Assembly (NCBI GenBank): GCA_002021875.1
Contig: CP018627.1
Location: forward strand, 6,200,001-6,264,000
Reading direction: 5' to 3'
DNA from: Streptomyces hygroscopicus
GTDB lineage: Bacteria > Actinomycetota > Actinomycetes > Streptomycetales > Streptomycetaceae
Length of the DNA stretch: 64,000 nucleotides
Shown here: one piece after another, positions 1 to 8,567 of the stretch
Layout: every line of letters begins with the position of its first letter
Numbering within the stretch: position 1 is the first letter of the stretch
The notes under the pieces: model-generated
Databases searched by the model: none
Seen by the model: the letters and a program-made list of their open reading frames with translations, nothing else
What the model was told of the DNA's origin: nothing
Made by a program: the position numbers and the translations under genes

Positions 1-1
1 G

Positions 2-910
2 GTCACGCTTGCCGGGCTGCTCGCGACCGGCGTGGCGGCCCCGCTGGGGGCCGGGCTGCATCAGATCGGTCCGAGCTGGCCGCTGTACGGGGCGTCCGTG
101 ATCTTTCTGCTGGGCGGGTTCCTGTCGTTCACCCTCCCGCACAAGGTGGACTCCGCGAAGGGTGAGGCCAGGGCGCAGCTGACCTCGGGACAGCGCCATC
201 TGCATCTACCGGTGACGGTGACGGTGCGTAAACCCAAGGCCAAGGTCGGTGGGTCCAGGACCGCCTTCTGGACCAACTTTTGGAGCACCCTTCGCAGGAG
301 CCGTTCCGGGCGGCTCGGCCTCCGTACGGTCGGCCCCTCCGTACTGCACGCCCTCCAGGCGTGCGCCGCGCTGAAGACCCTGTCCGGATTCCTCACCCTC
401 TTCCTCGCCTTCCTCCTCCGCGACCAGCCCGTGGGCGGGCTCGGTCCCGAGGTCTCGCTCGGCCTGGCCGCCGTCTGCGCGGGCGGCGGCAACGCGCTGG
501 GCACCGCGATCGGCGCCTGGCTGCGGGCGCGCGGCCCGGAGCGGATCATCGCGGTGGTGCTGAGCTCGGCCCTGGCCGTGATCATCGTGTCGGCGGCCTT
601 CTACGGCGCGGTGACGGTCGCCGCCGTGGCCGCCACGGCCGGTATCTCCCAGGCGCTGGGCAAGCTGTCGCTGGACGCGCTGATCCAGCGCGACGTCCCG
701 GAGGAGGTCCGCACCTCCGCGTTCTCCCGCTCCGAGACGACGCTCCAGATGGCGTGGGTCCTCGGCGGCGCCATCGGCATCGTGCTGCCGCTCCACGGGG
801 TGCTGGGGATGGCGGTCGCGGCGGCGGTGCTCGCGCTGGGCGTGGCGCTGAGCGTCCGCGGGCTGCTGAGCGCCTCCCGGCAGGGGGCGCCGTATCCACG
901 GGTGGCTTGA
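2..910 (+). CDS. MFS transporter, C-terminal part (5' end outside the window)
   Basis: The reading frame is open from the first bases, so the start lies upstream and 302 residues are visible. An internal GTG at 32 is in frame but is unlikely to be the true start. The product is a hydrophobic multi-span protein. A basic loop (about residues 50-100, with RRSRSGR) separates an early helix from a run of helices rich in Gly, Ala, Leu and Val, as in the central loop and C-terminal six-helix bundle of the major facilitator superfamily. The stretch around DALIQRDVPEEVRTSAFSR resembles the loop in actinobacterial MFS permeases of unknown substrate. It is followed by the leaderless DUF2771 gene, an arrangement I recall from other Streptomyces. 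The substrate cannot be inferred. Confidence 0.8.
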   Translation, partial: VTLAGLLATGVAAPLGAGLHQIGPSWPLYGASVIFLLGGFLSFTLPHKVDSAKGEARAQLTSGQRHLHLPVTVTVRKPKAKVGGSRTAFWTNFWSTLRRSRSGRLGLRTVGPSVLHALQACAALKTLSGFLTLFLAFLLRDQPVGGLGPEVSLGLAAVCAGGGNALGTAIGAWLRARGPERIIAVVLSSALAVIIVSAAFYGAVTVAAVAATAGISQALGKLSLDALIQRDVPEEVRTSAFSRSETTLQMAWVLGGAIGIVLPLHGVLGMAVAAAVLALGVALSVRGLLSASRQGAPYPRVA

Positions 911-1100
911 GCGGCGCGTGGGCGGGGGCCTGTGTCCGCGTGCGGGTGGCCTGATTCGCGTGCACGACGGCTGAGCTGGGTCGCGTCTGCGGCTGGCCTG
1001 AATTGCGGGTACGACCGCTGGGCCGGCTCGCGTATGTAGTCGACCTGCCCCGCCTCCACGGCTCGCCTGACCCGCGCGCGAAGTGATCGGGGCGGCCCGA

Positions 1101-1106
1101 TAGCCT
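1101..1106 (+). promoter_or_regulatory. Candidate -10 box for a leaderless transcript
   Basis: TAGCCT (TANNNT pattern) ends six bases before the ATG at 1113, and no purine-rich ribosome-binding site lies between. This geometry would place the transcription start at or next to the start codon. The same arrangement recurs at several other genes in this window. Confidence 0.5.
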
Positions 1107-1112
1107 GCCCGC

Positions 1113-1619
1113 ATGACCGCTGCGCTGTTTTCCAGGGGCAAGGGCCGCCGCGCCGCCACCGCCGCCTGTGCTGTGTCCCTCGGGCTCGTCGCCCTCTCCG
1201 CATGCGACAAGCCGACCCCGCTGGCAACGGTGACGGTCGGTTCGGACACCGTGACGGCCGAGGCGAGCGACGGCTGCTACGGCGACGGCAAGGACCTGAG
1301 CTCGGAGAAGTTCAAGGCGTGCCTTTCCGCCAAGCCCGAAAAGACGATCAAGGTGACCCCTGGAGACAAGGTGCGGATCGGGGTGGACCCCGAGATCGCC
1401 AAGTCAAGCTGGGGCCTGATCGCCAACAACCCGGTCATGGCCGAGGCGAGCAAGGAGACGTACCGCAGCTTCGACAGCGACACGCTCTTCTCCCAGCAGA
1501 ACCCGCAGACGGGCCAGACCACGATCGAGAAGAAGGTCACGATCACGATCGCCGAGCTCGGCAAGAGCAGCCAGGGCGTCAAGGGCATCTGGCGCTTCAC
1601 GCTGGAGCGGGACTCCTGA
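1113..1619 (+). CDS. DUF2771 family lipoprotein
   Basis: This 168-residue exported protein has a basic N-terminus (RGKGRR), a hydrophobic h-region and a lipobox ending LSAC, with Cys31 as the predicted lipid-modified residue. The mature part is hydrophilic and threonine-rich, with regular beta-like stretches (TVTVGSDTVTAEAS, KVTITIAELG). It matches what I know of the actinobacterial DUF2771 family, whose function is unknown. It sits between an MFS transporter and mqnB. The ATG at 1113 is preceded by a -10-like TAGCCT rather than a ribosome-binding site, so a leaderless mRNA is likely. It is predicted to be anchored to the outer face of the membrane. Confidence 0.75.
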   Translation: MTAALFSRGKGRRAATAACAVSLGLVALSACDKPTPLATVTVGSDTVTAEASDGCYGDGKDLSSEKFKACLSAKPEKTIKVTPGDKVRIGVDPEIAKSSWGLIANNPVMAEASKETYRSFDSDTLFSQQNPQTGQTTIEKKVTITIAELGKSSQGVKGIWRFTLERDS

Positions 1620-1771
1620 CAGGATTCCTGACGTACGGGACTCCGTAGGACGAAGCGCCGCCCTACGGGGCCTGGCCGCACTGGGAAAACTGGGCACGTC
1701 GAGAGAACCCGACACACCAGGAGAACCAGCCCCAGGAGAACCAGCCACGCCCTGACAAGGGGGAACCGTCC

Positions 1772-2593
1772 ATGCGCGTACTGATCGTCACGGCCGTGTC
1801 CGCCGAGCGGGACGCCGTGGTGCGGGGCATCGGCGCCACGGCCCCCGAGGTGGCCGAACTCCCCGTCCCCGGCGGGATGATCCACCGGCTGAGCCCGGTG
1901 CCGCCCACCGGGCCGCCGCTCACCGTGGACGTCCTGGCCGCCGGGGTCGGCCCAGCGGCAGCGGCGGCCGGAGCCGCCGCCGCCCTGACCGCGGCCGCGG
2001 TCGCCCATACGCCCTACGACCTCGCCGTATCGGCCGGTATCGGCGGCGGCTTCACCACCGCGCACCCCGACGCCACCGCCGCGCACCCCGACGCCACCGA
2101 GCGCCCCGCCACCGCGCAGCCTGCCGCCACCGCGTGCCTCGGCTCCATCGTCGTCGCCGACGCGATCGTCGCCGCCGACCTGGGCGCCGAGACCCCCGAC
2201 GGCTTCGCCGCCGTCACCGACCTCGGCTTCGGAACCGTCGAACACCTCCCGCCCGCCGCGCTCGTCGCCGCCGTCGCCGAGGCGACGGACGCCGTGCGCG
2301 GCACCGTGCTCACCGTGTCGACCGTGACCGGCAGCGCCGAACGGGCCGCCGAGCTGCTGCGCCGTCATCCGCACGCCGTCGCCGAGGCCATGGAGGGCTT
2401 CGGCGTGGCGGAGGCCGCCGCGGCCCAGTCCGTGCCCGCTCTGGAGGTACGGGCGATCTCCAACGCCGTCGGGCCGCGCGACCGGGCGGCCTGGCGGATC
2501 GGGGCGGCGCTCGAGGCGCTCACAAGCGCCTTCGGAACCATCGCCCCCCTCCTCGGCACCTGGACCTTGGACCCGGAAGGAACCCGGCAGTGA
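1772..2593 (+). CDS. mqnB: Futalosine hydrolase (menaquinone biosynthesis)
   Basis: MqnB cleaves futalosine to dehypoxanthine futalosine and hypoxanthine in the cytosol, the second step of the futalosine menaquinone route. The 273-residue product opens with MRVLIVTAVSAERDAV and has the nucleoside-phosphorylase-like core: SAGIGGG near residue 90, VVADAIVAAD, and EAMEGFGVAEAAAAQSVPALEVRAISN near the C-terminus, where the Glu of the MEG segment would contact the ribose. A strong AGGGGGAA ribosome-binding site precedes the ATG. The stop overlaps the GTG of mqnD, indicating translational coupling. An unusual Ala/His/Pro/Asp/Thr-rich insertion (about residues 94-118), encoded by a DNA tandem repeat, lies in a loop just after the SAGIGGG segment. 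Confidence 0.92.
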   Translation: MRVLIVTAVSAERDAVVRGIGATAPEVAELPVPGGMIHRLSPVPPTGPPLTVDVLAAGVGPAAAAAGAAAALTAAAVAHTPYDLAVSAGIGGGFTTAHPDATAAHPDATERPATAQPAATACLGSIVVADAIVAADLGAETPDGFAAVTDLGFGTVEHLPPAALVAAVAEATDAVRGTVLTVSTVTGSAERAAELLRRHPHAVAEAMEGFGVAEAAAAQSVPALEVRAISNAVGPRDRAAWRIGAALEALTSAFGTIAPLLGTWTLDPEGTRQ

Positions 2594-3456
2594 CTGAGCC
2601 CCTGAAGATCGCCTACTCCCCCTGCCCCAACGACACCTTCGTCTTCCACGCCTGGGCCCACGGCCGCGTCCCCGGCGCGCCCGCACTCGATGTCACCTTC
2701 GCCGACATCGACATCACCAACGGGATGGCGGAGCGCGGTGAGTTCGATGTGCTGAAGGTGTCCTACGCCGTACTGCCGTGGGTGCTGGACGACTACGCGC
2801 TGCTGCCCTGCGGCGGGGCGCTCGGGCGCGGCTGCGGTCCGCTGGTGCTCACGCGGCAGCCCGGGGAGGGGCAGCAGTTCACCGGCAAGGACCTGGCGGG
2901 GAAGACGGTCGCGGTGCCGAGCGAGCGTTCGACCGCGTATCTGCTCTTCCGGCTGTGGGCCGCCGCCGAGGTGCCGGGCGGGGTCGGCGAGATCAAGGTG
3001 CTGCCGTTCCACGCGATCATGCCCGCGGTGCGGGACGGCGAGGTCGACGCCGGGCTCGTCATCCACGAGGCCCGGTTCACCTATCAGAATTACGGGCTGC
3101 ACTGCCTGGCTGACATGGGCGAGCACTGGGAGCAGACCACCGGCCTGCCGATCCCGCTCGGCGCGATCATCGCCAAGCGCTCACTGGGCGACGAGCGGCT
3201 GCGGGAACTCGCCGACGCCGCCCGGACGTCGGTGCGGATGGCCTGGGACGACCCGGAGGCGTCGCGGACGTATGTCCTGGAGCACGCCCAGGAGATGGAT
3301 CCGGCCGTCGCCGATCAGCACATCGGGCTGTACGTGAACGAGTTCACCGCCGACCTGGGCGAGAACGGCTACGCCGCGGTGCGCGGGCTGCTGACCCGCG
3401 CGGCGGCCGAGGGGCTGGTGCCGCCCCTCGGCCCCGGGGCGCTGGACGCGGTCTGA
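2590..3456 (+). CDS. mqnD: 1,4-dihydroxy-6-naphthoate synthase (menaquinone biosynthesis)
   Basis: MqnD converts cyclic dehypoxanthine futalosine to 1,4-dihydroxy-6-naphthoate. The 288-residue protein has the periplasmic-binding-protein-like fold typical of MqnA/MqnD. It starts LKIAYSPCPNDTFVFHAW and carries the family segments VLKVSYAVLPW, GCGPLVL, VPSERSTAYLL and AGLVIHEARFTY. It has no signal peptide and acts in the cytosol. The GTG at 2590 overlaps the mqnB stop by four bases and is preceded by GGAAGGAA. Together with mqnB it shows that the host makes menaquinone by the futalosine pathway. The gene ends facing the convergent cold-shock gene 84 bp away. Confidence 0.93.
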   Translation: MTEPLKIAYSPCPNDTFVFHAWAHGRVPGAPALDVTFADIDITNGMAERGEFDVLKVSYAVLPWVLDDYALLPCGGALGRGCGPLVLTRQPGEGQQFTGKDLAGKTVAVPSERSTAYLLFRLWAAAEVPGGVGEIKVLPFHAIMPAVRDGEVDAGLVIHEARFTYQNYGLHCLADMGEHWEQTTGLPIPLGAIIAKRSLGDERLRELADAARTSVRMAWDDPEASRTYVLEHAQEMDPAVADQHIGLYVNEFTADLGENGYAAVRGLLTRAAAEGLVPPLGPGALDAV

Positions 3457-3540
3457 CGTTCCGCCGGATTCCGGCGCTCCAATGGAATTCGGCTGATGGA
3501 TTCCGCCTGACGGGATGTCGTATGTGCGGGGCCGATCAGG

Positions 3541-3924
3541 TCATACGTCGAGCTGGTCGGCCACCGCTCGCAGCATGCCCGCGATCTTGTGGCCGTGTGC
3601 CTTGTCCGGGTAGCGGCCGCGCTCCAACTGCTGCGTCACGTTTTCCAGCAGGGTGGTCAGATCCTGGACGATCGACGCCAGCTCATCCGGCTTGCGCCGC
3701 TGGGCGGCCGCCACGGAAGGGGTCGGGTCGAGAACGGTGACGGACAATGCCTGGTCTCCGCGGTTTCCGGCCACCACGCCGAATTCCACGCGCTGCCCCG
3801 GCTTTAGTGCGTCGACACCTTCCGGAAGCACCGACGAGTGAACGAAGACGTCGCCACCGTCATCGCGGGAGAGAAAGCCAAAGCCCTTCTCACTGTTGAA
3901 CCACTTGACCTTGCCGGTAGGCAC
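3541..3924 (-). CDS. Cold-shock domain protein with C-terminal extension
   Basis: The 127-residue product starts at a GTG read as [30 protein letters not shown]. Both nucleic-acid-binding motifs are present (KGFGF and VFVH). The cold-shock domain ends near residue 70, followed by about 55 residues with a helical, charged C-terminus ([21 protein letters not shown]). That is almost twice the length of a plain CspA protein. The same longer form, as I recall, lies beside the futalosine genes in other streptomycetes. It is predicted to bind single-stranded nucleic acid. An in-frame ATG further upstream would add 19 residues that look non-conserved, so I chose the GTG directly before the domain. 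Confidence 0.85.
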   Translation of the reverse strand: MPTGKVKWFNSEKGFGFLSRDDGGDVFVHSSVLPEGVDALKPGQRVEFGVVAGNRGDQALSVTVLDPTPSVAAAQRRKPDELASIVQDLTTLLENVTQQLERGRYPDKAHGHKIAGMLRAVADQLDV

Positions 3925-4080
3925 GTCTGTCTCGTCCTCGTCGCTCGTCGGAAAACACGGAAAAACAGCTCTCGATAGCACTACAGCGGGTCGTAAGACC
4001 CGCCACCACCAAGGCTAATGGTCCCGAGCCTGGTGACAAGACGTACCCGGGTGGTTCCTATGCGCGCTCTGGCACGGATC

Positions 4081-4086
4081 TACCCT
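4081..4086 (+). promoter_or_regulatory. Candidate -10 box for a leaderless transcript
   Basis: TACCCT lies six bases before the GTG at 4093, with no ribosome-binding site between them. This spacing decides the start chosen for the following small membrane protein. Confidence 0.45.
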
Positions 4087-4092
4087 GGTGCG

Positions 4093-4398
4093 GTGAGTAA
4101 TGAAACCCCGCGCCCCGGCGGCTCCTCCCGCTACCCCCGGGAGGCACCCCTTCCCGGCGACCGGCTCATCCGGTCCGGCGTCATCGTCTTCGCCATCGGA
4201 GCGGTGGCCACGCTCGTCACCGTCGCGCCGCTTTTCCTCGGCGCGGATCCGCTGCCGTCGGTGGCGTACTTCATCTGCATGCTGATGGGGGTCGGCTTCG
4301 CCCTCGCCGCCGCGGGGCTGTTGCGCTCCGTCGCGGCGCAGCGGCGGCAGGCCGCGGCCGCCCACGTGCCGCCGTCGGCCGTACCGCCAAACGGGTGA
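4093..4398 (+). CDS. Small two-helix membrane protein (DUF2530-like)
   Basis: The product has 101 residues: a Pro/Arg-rich N-terminal tail, two membrane helices (about residues 30-52, SGVIVFAIGAVATLVTVAPLF, and 57-78, with MLMGVGFALAAAGLL), and a basic Arg/Gln tail. A loop rich in Gly, Ala, Asp and Pro separates the helices. It resembles the DUF2530 family, which in actinobacteria tends to lie beside a cold-shock gene as here. The family assignment is from memory. In-frame starts exist further upstream, but the -10-like TACCCT six bases before the GTG favours a leaderless start at 4093. Function unknown. Confidence 0.65.
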   Translation: MSNETPRPGGSSRYPREAPLPGDRLIRSGVIVFAIGAVATLVTVAPLFLGADPLPSVAYFICMLMGVGFALAAAGLLRSVAAQRRQAAAAHVPPSAVPPNG

Positions 4399-4496
4399 AT
4401 CAGCCCGGGGTCTGTTCAGCCCCGGATCTGCGTCAGCGAGCCAATCAGCCCGCTGTTCGACCGCTTACCCGCTGTGCGACCGCCCAGGCGTGCCCA

Positions 4497-4538
4497 CCTA
4501 TACGCGACCGCCTATACGCGACCGCCTACGCCTGACCG
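4497..4538. repeat. 14-bp tandem repeat, three units
   Basis: Two identical units of CCTATACGCGACCG are followed by a third diverged unit (CCTACGCCTGACCG). The third unit contains the stop codon of the HAD phosphatase gene read on the minus strand. Confidence 0.8.
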
Positions 4539-5209
4539 CCTATGTGCCCCGCCAGCCAGGCCGGGAACGCCGTCAGATCGTCCAGGACGACATCCGCGCC
4601 GGCCGCCAGCAGTTCATCCGCCGGGCAGGGCCCGGTGGCGACCGCCACGGACAGCGCAGCGGCTGTACGAGCACCACGTACGTCACCCGTGTGGTCCCCC
4701 ACGTACACCGTCGCCCCGTACTCCCGCAGCGCCTCCGCCTTGGCCTCGGCCCACAGCCAGCCGATGACCGCGTCCGCCTCGATGCCCAGGTGGCTCAGAT
4801 GCAGCTTGGCGTTGGGCTCGTGCTTCGCGGTGACGACGATGGCCCGGCCCCCGGCCCGCCGCACGGCCTCGATCGCCTCACGGGCCCCGGTCATGGCCGG
4901 GGTGGGTCCGATCGCGTACTCCGGGTAGAGCTCGCGGTAGAGCTCGCCCATCTCCTCGACGCGCTCGTCGGGGAACCAGTGCACCAGCTCCTGCTCCAGC
5001 GGCGGGCCGAGCCGGGTGATGGCGAGGTCGGAGTCGATGTAGGTGCCGGTCCGGGCCGAGAGCGCCTCGTACGCCGCCTTGATGCCCGGCCGGGAGTCGA
5101 TGAGGGTCATGTCGAGGTCGAAGCCGACGGTCACCGTGTGTGACCCGGCGTCCGCGGCGAAGCCCGGGTCGGTGGTGGGGGCGGGGGACGGAGCGGAGTA
5201 CGAAGACAT
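4526..5209 (-). CDS. HAD-family phosphatase
   Basis: This 227-residue haloacid-dehalogenase hydrolase has motif I at VGFDLDMTLIDSRPG, with the nucleophilic and acid-base aspartates in the usual DxDxT pattern. An alpha-helical cap follows. Motif II is around AIVVTAKHEPNAKLHL, and the C-terminal acidic motif is VYVGDHTGDVRGARTA. It resembles phosphoglycolate phosphatase/pyrophosphatase-type HADs, but the substrate cannot be assigned. I placed the start at the ATG giving SSYSAPSPAP. Two in-frame ATGs lie 9 and 33 bases further upstream. It is divergent from the siderophore permease operon and its upstream region overlaps the iron box, so it could share iron control. The stop lies inside a short tandem repeat. 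Confidence 0.8.
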   Translation of the reverse strand: MSSYSAPSPAPTTDPGFAADAGSHTVTVGFDLDMTLIDSRPGIKAAYEALSARTGTYIDSDLAITRLGPPLEQELVHWFPDERVEEMGELYRELYPEYAIGPTPAMTGAREAIEAVRRAGGRAIVVTAKHEPNAKLHLSHLGIEADAVIGWLWAEAKAEALREYGATVYVGDHTGDVRGARTAAALSVAVATGPCPADELLAAGADVVLDDLTAFPAWLAGHIGGQA

Positions 5210-5242
5210 GCCCGCCATTGTGCCTCGACCCACCCCATACAC

Positions 5243-5261
5243 TTAGCCTCGCCTAACTTCG
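5243..5261 (+). promoter_or_regulatory. Iron box (DmdR1/IdeR-type operator)
   Basis: TTAGCCTCGCCTAACTTCG matches the TTAGG-TTAGGCT-CACCTAA type operator of DtxR-family iron regulators best in TTAG and GCCTAAC, about 12 of 19 positions. It lies 32 bp before the first siderophore permease gene and also upstream of the divergent HAD gene. From family knowledge, DmdR1 would repress here when Fe(II) is replete. Confidence 0.7.
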
Positions 5262-5293
5262 TAGCCGACGAGCGAGACGAACGAACGGAAGCG

Positions 5294-6328
5294 ATGACCG
5301 CCGACCGGACCAGCAGCCGCCCTCCCAGAGCCTCACTGGTCCGCCGCCGCCTCGGCTGGACGGCCACGGCCGTCGTCGCCCTGCTGCTCGCCGTCCTGCT
5401 GAGCCTCGCCGTGGGCAGCCGCCAGATCGCGCCGAGCGCGGTGCTGGACGCGCTGCTGCACGGCGGTTCGAGCGACGCCGCCGACATCGTGCGGTCCCTG
5501 CGGCTGCCGCGCACCGTCATCGGGCTGATGGTCGGCGCGGCGCTCGCCATGGCGGGCACCGTGATGCAGGGCGTCACCCGCAACCCGATCGCCGACCCGG
5601 GCATCCTCGGCGTCAGCCAGGGGGCCTCGGTGGGGGTGGTGCTCGCGATCGCCTTCGCCGGGGTGCACACGCTGGGCGGCTATGTCTGGTTCGCCTTCGC
5701 GGGCGCGGGGCTGGCCTCAGTCGCCGTCTACGCCATCGCCAGCAGCGGGCGGGGTGGCGCGACCCCGGTCAAACTCGCCCTCTCCGGCGCCGCGATCAAC
5801 GCGCTGCTGGTGTCCGTGACGACGGGCGTGCTGACGACGAAGGCGGCGGCCCTGGATGAGTTCCGCTTCTGGCAGATCGGCTCGCTCGCCGGGCGGGACA
5901 CCGAGATCGTGGGCCAGATCTGGCCGTTCCTGCTGGTCGGCACGGTGCTGGTGATCGCGGTGGCACGCGGTCTGGACGCGCTGGCACTCGGCGAGGACGT
6001 CGCGAAGGGGCTCGGCCAGAACGTGGCGGTCGTACGGGTCGTCGCCGCCCTCGGCGCCACGATCCTCACCGGGGTCGGGGTCGCCGCCGCCGGCCCGCTC
6101 GCCTTCGTCGGCCTCGCGGTCCCCCATATCGCCCGCGCGATCGTCGGGACCGACCACCGCTGGGTGCTTCCGATGGCCGCTCTGATCGGCCCCGTGATGC
6201 TGCTGGTCTCGGATGTGGTGGGCCGGATCCTCTTCCCGCCGAGCGAGGTCCCGGCGGGCGTGATGACCGCGTTGATCGGGGTGCCCTTCCTGGTCACGCT
6301 GGTCCGCCGGAAGACGGTGGCCGCGTGA
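5294..6328 (+). CDS. Iron-siderophore ABC transporter permease (FecCD family)
   Basis: This 344-residue integral membrane permease is the first of two FecCD/BtuC-type subunits forming the membrane channel of a ferric-siderophore importer. It has about nine to ten hydrophobic segments. Family signatures are LRLPRTVIGLMVGAALAMAGTVMQGVTRNPIADPGILGVSQGAS near the N-terminus and GPLAFVGLAVPHIARAIVG, the cytoplasmic coupling loop that contacts the ATPase. The ATG is preceded by GGAAG. The iron box at 5243 implies induction under iron starvation. The next gene overlaps by four bases, giving a tightly coupled three-gene operon. No substrate-binding lipoprotein is encoded within it. Confidence 0.92.
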   Translation: MTADRTSSRPPRASLVRRRLGWTATAVVALLLAVLLSLAVGSRQIAPSAVLDALLHGGSSDAADIVRSLRLPRTVIGLMVGAALAMAGTVMQGVTRNPIADPGILGVSQGASVGVVLAIAFAGVHTLGGYVWFAFAGAGLASVAVYAIASSGRGGATPVKLALSGAAINALLVSVTTGVLTTKAAALDEFRFWQIGSLAGRDTEIVGQIWPFLLVGTVLVIAVARGLDALALGEDVAKGLGQNVAVVRVVAALGATILTGVGVAAAGPLAFVGLAVPHIARAIVGTDHRWVLPMAALIGPVMLLVSDVVGRILFPPSEVPAGVMTALIGVPFLVTLVRRKTVAA

Positions 6329-7518
6329 CCGCCACCGACAGCCGCCGCACTGACGGCGGCGCCGAAAGCCGCGCTGACAGCCGCACCGACCGTCCGGGGA
6401 TCCGTCCGGGTGTCCGCCCCGAGGTCCGTCCGGGGGTCCGCCCCGCCGGGTACGGCCTGATCCGCATCAAGGGCGGCGGACGTGGCGGATCGTTCCTGCT
6501 GCACCGCCGCTCGGCCCTCGTCGCGATCGGGCTGGCCCTGGCCACCGTCGCCGTCTGTGTGACGTATCTGTGCGTCGGCGAGAGCTTCATCGCCCCCGCC
6601 GACGCTGTGAAGGCCGTCCTGCACACCCAGTGGGGCCTCGGGCAGGCCACCCCGAACGATCTCGTCGTCGGCACGCTGCGGCTCCCCCGGATGACGCTCG
6701 GTCTGATGGTCGGCGCCGCCTTCGGCATCGCGGGCGCGCTGATCCAGACGGTGGCCCGCAACCCCCTCGCGAGCCCGGACATCATCGGTGTCAGCCAGGG
6801 CGCGAGCGCGGTGACCGTGGGCGCGATGACCTACGGGGTCACCTCCTTCGCCGTCCTGCCCTATCTCTCCGTCGCGGGCGGTCTCGCCGCCGCCGCGCTG
6901 GTGTACGTCTTCGCCTGGCGCGGCGGGCTGCAGGCGGCCCGCTTCGTGCTCATCGGCATCGGTTTCGCCGTCGCGCTGCGCTCGATCACCCATCTCTTCC
7001 TGACCAAGGGCGACTATCTCGTGGCCCAGCAGGCGAAGGTGTGGATGACCGGTTCGCTCAACGGACGCGGCTGGGACGAGGCCGCTCCGCTCGGCTGGGC
7101 GCTGCTGGTGCTGCTGCCCGGTGTGCTGTGGGCGGCGCGGGCGCAGCGCACGGTGTCCCTGGACGACGACACGGCGACCGCGCTGGGCGTACGGCTCGGG
7201 CGGGTACGGCTGGGTCTGGTGTCCCTCGGCGTCGTGCTCGCGTCGCTGGCGACGGGCGCGGCCGGCCCGGTGGACTTCGTGGCGCTGCTCGCCCCGCAGA
7301 TCGCCCGCCGGATGACCCGGACCGCCCAGATCCCGCTGCTGTGCTCGGCCCTGGCCGGAGCGTTCATCGTCGTCACCGCGGATCTGCTGGCCCGCAAGCT
7401 GTTCGCGCCGACCGAACTGCCGGTGGGCGTGCTGACCGCCGCGGTCGGCGCCCCGTATCTGATCCACCTGCTGCTGTCTTCCGGGGGACGCGGCCGTAAG
7501 GGAGGCACCGCCGCATGA
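6325..7518 (+). CDS. Iron-siderophore ABC transporter permease (FecCD family), second subunit
   Basis: This 397-residue FecCD permease pairs with the preceding subunit. About the first 60 residues are hydrophilic and rich in Asp, Arg, Pro and Val (repeated PGVRP/PGIRP), longer than the family norm of roughly 330-350 residues. The membrane core follows with [45 protein letters not shown] and the coupling segment [19 protein letters not shown]. The GTG start overlaps the previous stop (GTGA). The N-terminal extension comes from a repetitive GTCCGTCCGGGG-like stretch and may be a recent expansion. The substrate is probably a ferric hydroxamate or related siderophore, but specificity cannot be read from the permease. 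Confidence 0.92.
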   Translation: MTATDSRRTDGGAESRADSRTDRPGIRPGVRPEVRPGVRPAGYGLIRIKGGGRGGSFLLHRRSALVAIGLALATVAVCVTYLCVGESFIAPADAVKAVLHTQWGLGQATPNDLVVGTLRLPRMTLGLMVGAAFGIAGALIQTVARNPLASPDIIGVSQGASAVTVGAMTYGVTSFAVLPYLSVAGGLAAAALVYVFAWRGGLQAARFVLIGIGFAVALRSITHLFLTKGDYLVAQQAKVWMTGSLNGRGWDEAAPLGWALLVLLPGVLWAARAQRTVSLDDDTATALGVRLGRVRLGLVSLGVVLASLATGAAGPVDFVALLAPQIARRMTRTAQIPLLCSALAGAFIVVTADLLARKLFAPTELPVGVLTAAVGAPYLIHLLLSSGGRGRKGGTAA

Positions 7519-8453
7519 CCGCTTCGGCGTCCACAACGGGTACGACGGGACCGGGTACGACGGGACCGGGCAGGACAGGAACGGGCAGGACAGGAGCCAG
7601 TACCACGGGAGCGAGTACGCGTACGCCGGAAACGGATCCGGTGGAACCCGCTGCCCCGAACCGGCTCACCGCGCGTGAGCTGACCCTCGCCTACGAGGAC
7701 CGGACCGTCGTGGACGGGCTGGACCTGGCGATACCCGACGGCGAGGTCACGGTCATCGTCGGCCCCAACGCCTGCGGCAAGTCCACCCTGCTGCGCGCCC
7801 TCGGGCGGCTGCTGCGGCCGCGCGGCGGCGCCGTACTCCTCGACGGCACGGATCTCGCCCGTATCCCCACCAAGAAGATCGCCCGGGCGGTAGGGCTGCT
7901 CCCGCAGACCCCGGTCGCGCCCGAGGCGATCACCGTCGCCGATCTCGTCTCCCGTGGCCGCCAACCGCATCAGCACTGGTGGCAGCAGTGGTCGGAGGAG
8001 GACGAACGAGCCGTCACGGACGCCATGGAGCGTACGGACGTGACGGCGCTCGCCGACCGCCCGGTGGACGAGCTGTCCGGCGGGCAGCGGCAGCGCGTAT
8101 GGATCGCGATGGCGCTCGCGCAGGAGACCGATCTGTTGCTGCTGGACGAGCCGACGACGTATCTGGACATCTCCCACCAGGTGGAGGTGCTGGACCTGGT
8201 GCGCCAGCTCAACCACGAACGCGGCCGTACGGTCGTCGCCGTCCTGCACGACCTCAACCAGGCCGCCCGCTACGCCGATCATCTGATCGCGATGAAGGAG
8301 GGCCGGATCGTGGCACGCGGCCGCCCGGCGGAGATCGTCACGGCGGAGCTGGTGCACGAGGTGTTCGGCCTGGACTCGGTGGTCGTCCCCGACCCGGTCA
8401 CCGGCAGCCCCCTCGTCGTCCCGGGCACGCCTTGGCGGGCCGAGCAGGACTGA
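7515..8453 (+). CDS. Iron-siderophore ABC transporter ATP-binding protein (FecE family)
   Basis: This ATPase of 312 residues energises the importer formed with the two preceding permeases. Walker A is GPNACGKST (residues 83-91), the Q-loop lies in [15 protein letters not shown], the signature is [17 protein letters not shown], Walker B is [12 protein letters not shown] and the switch His is in [13 protein letters not shown]. The C-terminus follows the FhuC/FecE pattern. The N-terminal 45 residues are a low-complexity Thr/Gly/Ser tail encoded by short repeats (ACGGGACCGGG), unusual for the family and probably disordered. The ATG overlaps the upstream stop by four bases (ATGA). Confidence 0.94.
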   Translation: MTASASTTGTTGPGTTGPGRTGTGRTGASTTGASTRTPETDPVEPAAPNRLTARELTLAYEDRTVVDGLDLAIPDGEVTVIVGPNACGKSTLLRALGRLLRPRGGAVLLDGTDLARIPTKKIARAVGLLPQTPVAPEAITVADLVSRGRQPHQHWWQQWSEEDERAVTDAMERTDVTALADRPVDELSGGQRQRVWIAMALAQETDLLLLDEPTTYLDISHQVEVLDLVRQLNHERGRTVVAVLHDLNQAARYADHLIAMKEGRIVARGRPAEIVTAELVHEVFGLDSVVVPDPVTGSPLVVPGTPWRAEQD

Positions 8454-8567
8454 GCGGCGGCGGGGGCCGGCACCGCCCAGCGCCTGCTTCCGGGTTGAGC
8501 CGCACGGCAGCCCGGCGTGAACCCCACGGGAGCCGCCAGAGCAAGCCCCCCACCGGGCCCTCGGACC

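Noticed and set aside
206..1249. Minus-strand frame over the MFS and DUF2771 genes
   Set aside because: Low-complexity Arg/Pro/Gly translation and no start signals; shadow of the plus-strand genes.
5728..7536. 600-codon frame antisense to the siderophore permeases
   Set aside because: Arg/Gln/Gly-rich translation without domains, fully covered by well-supported genes on the plus strand.
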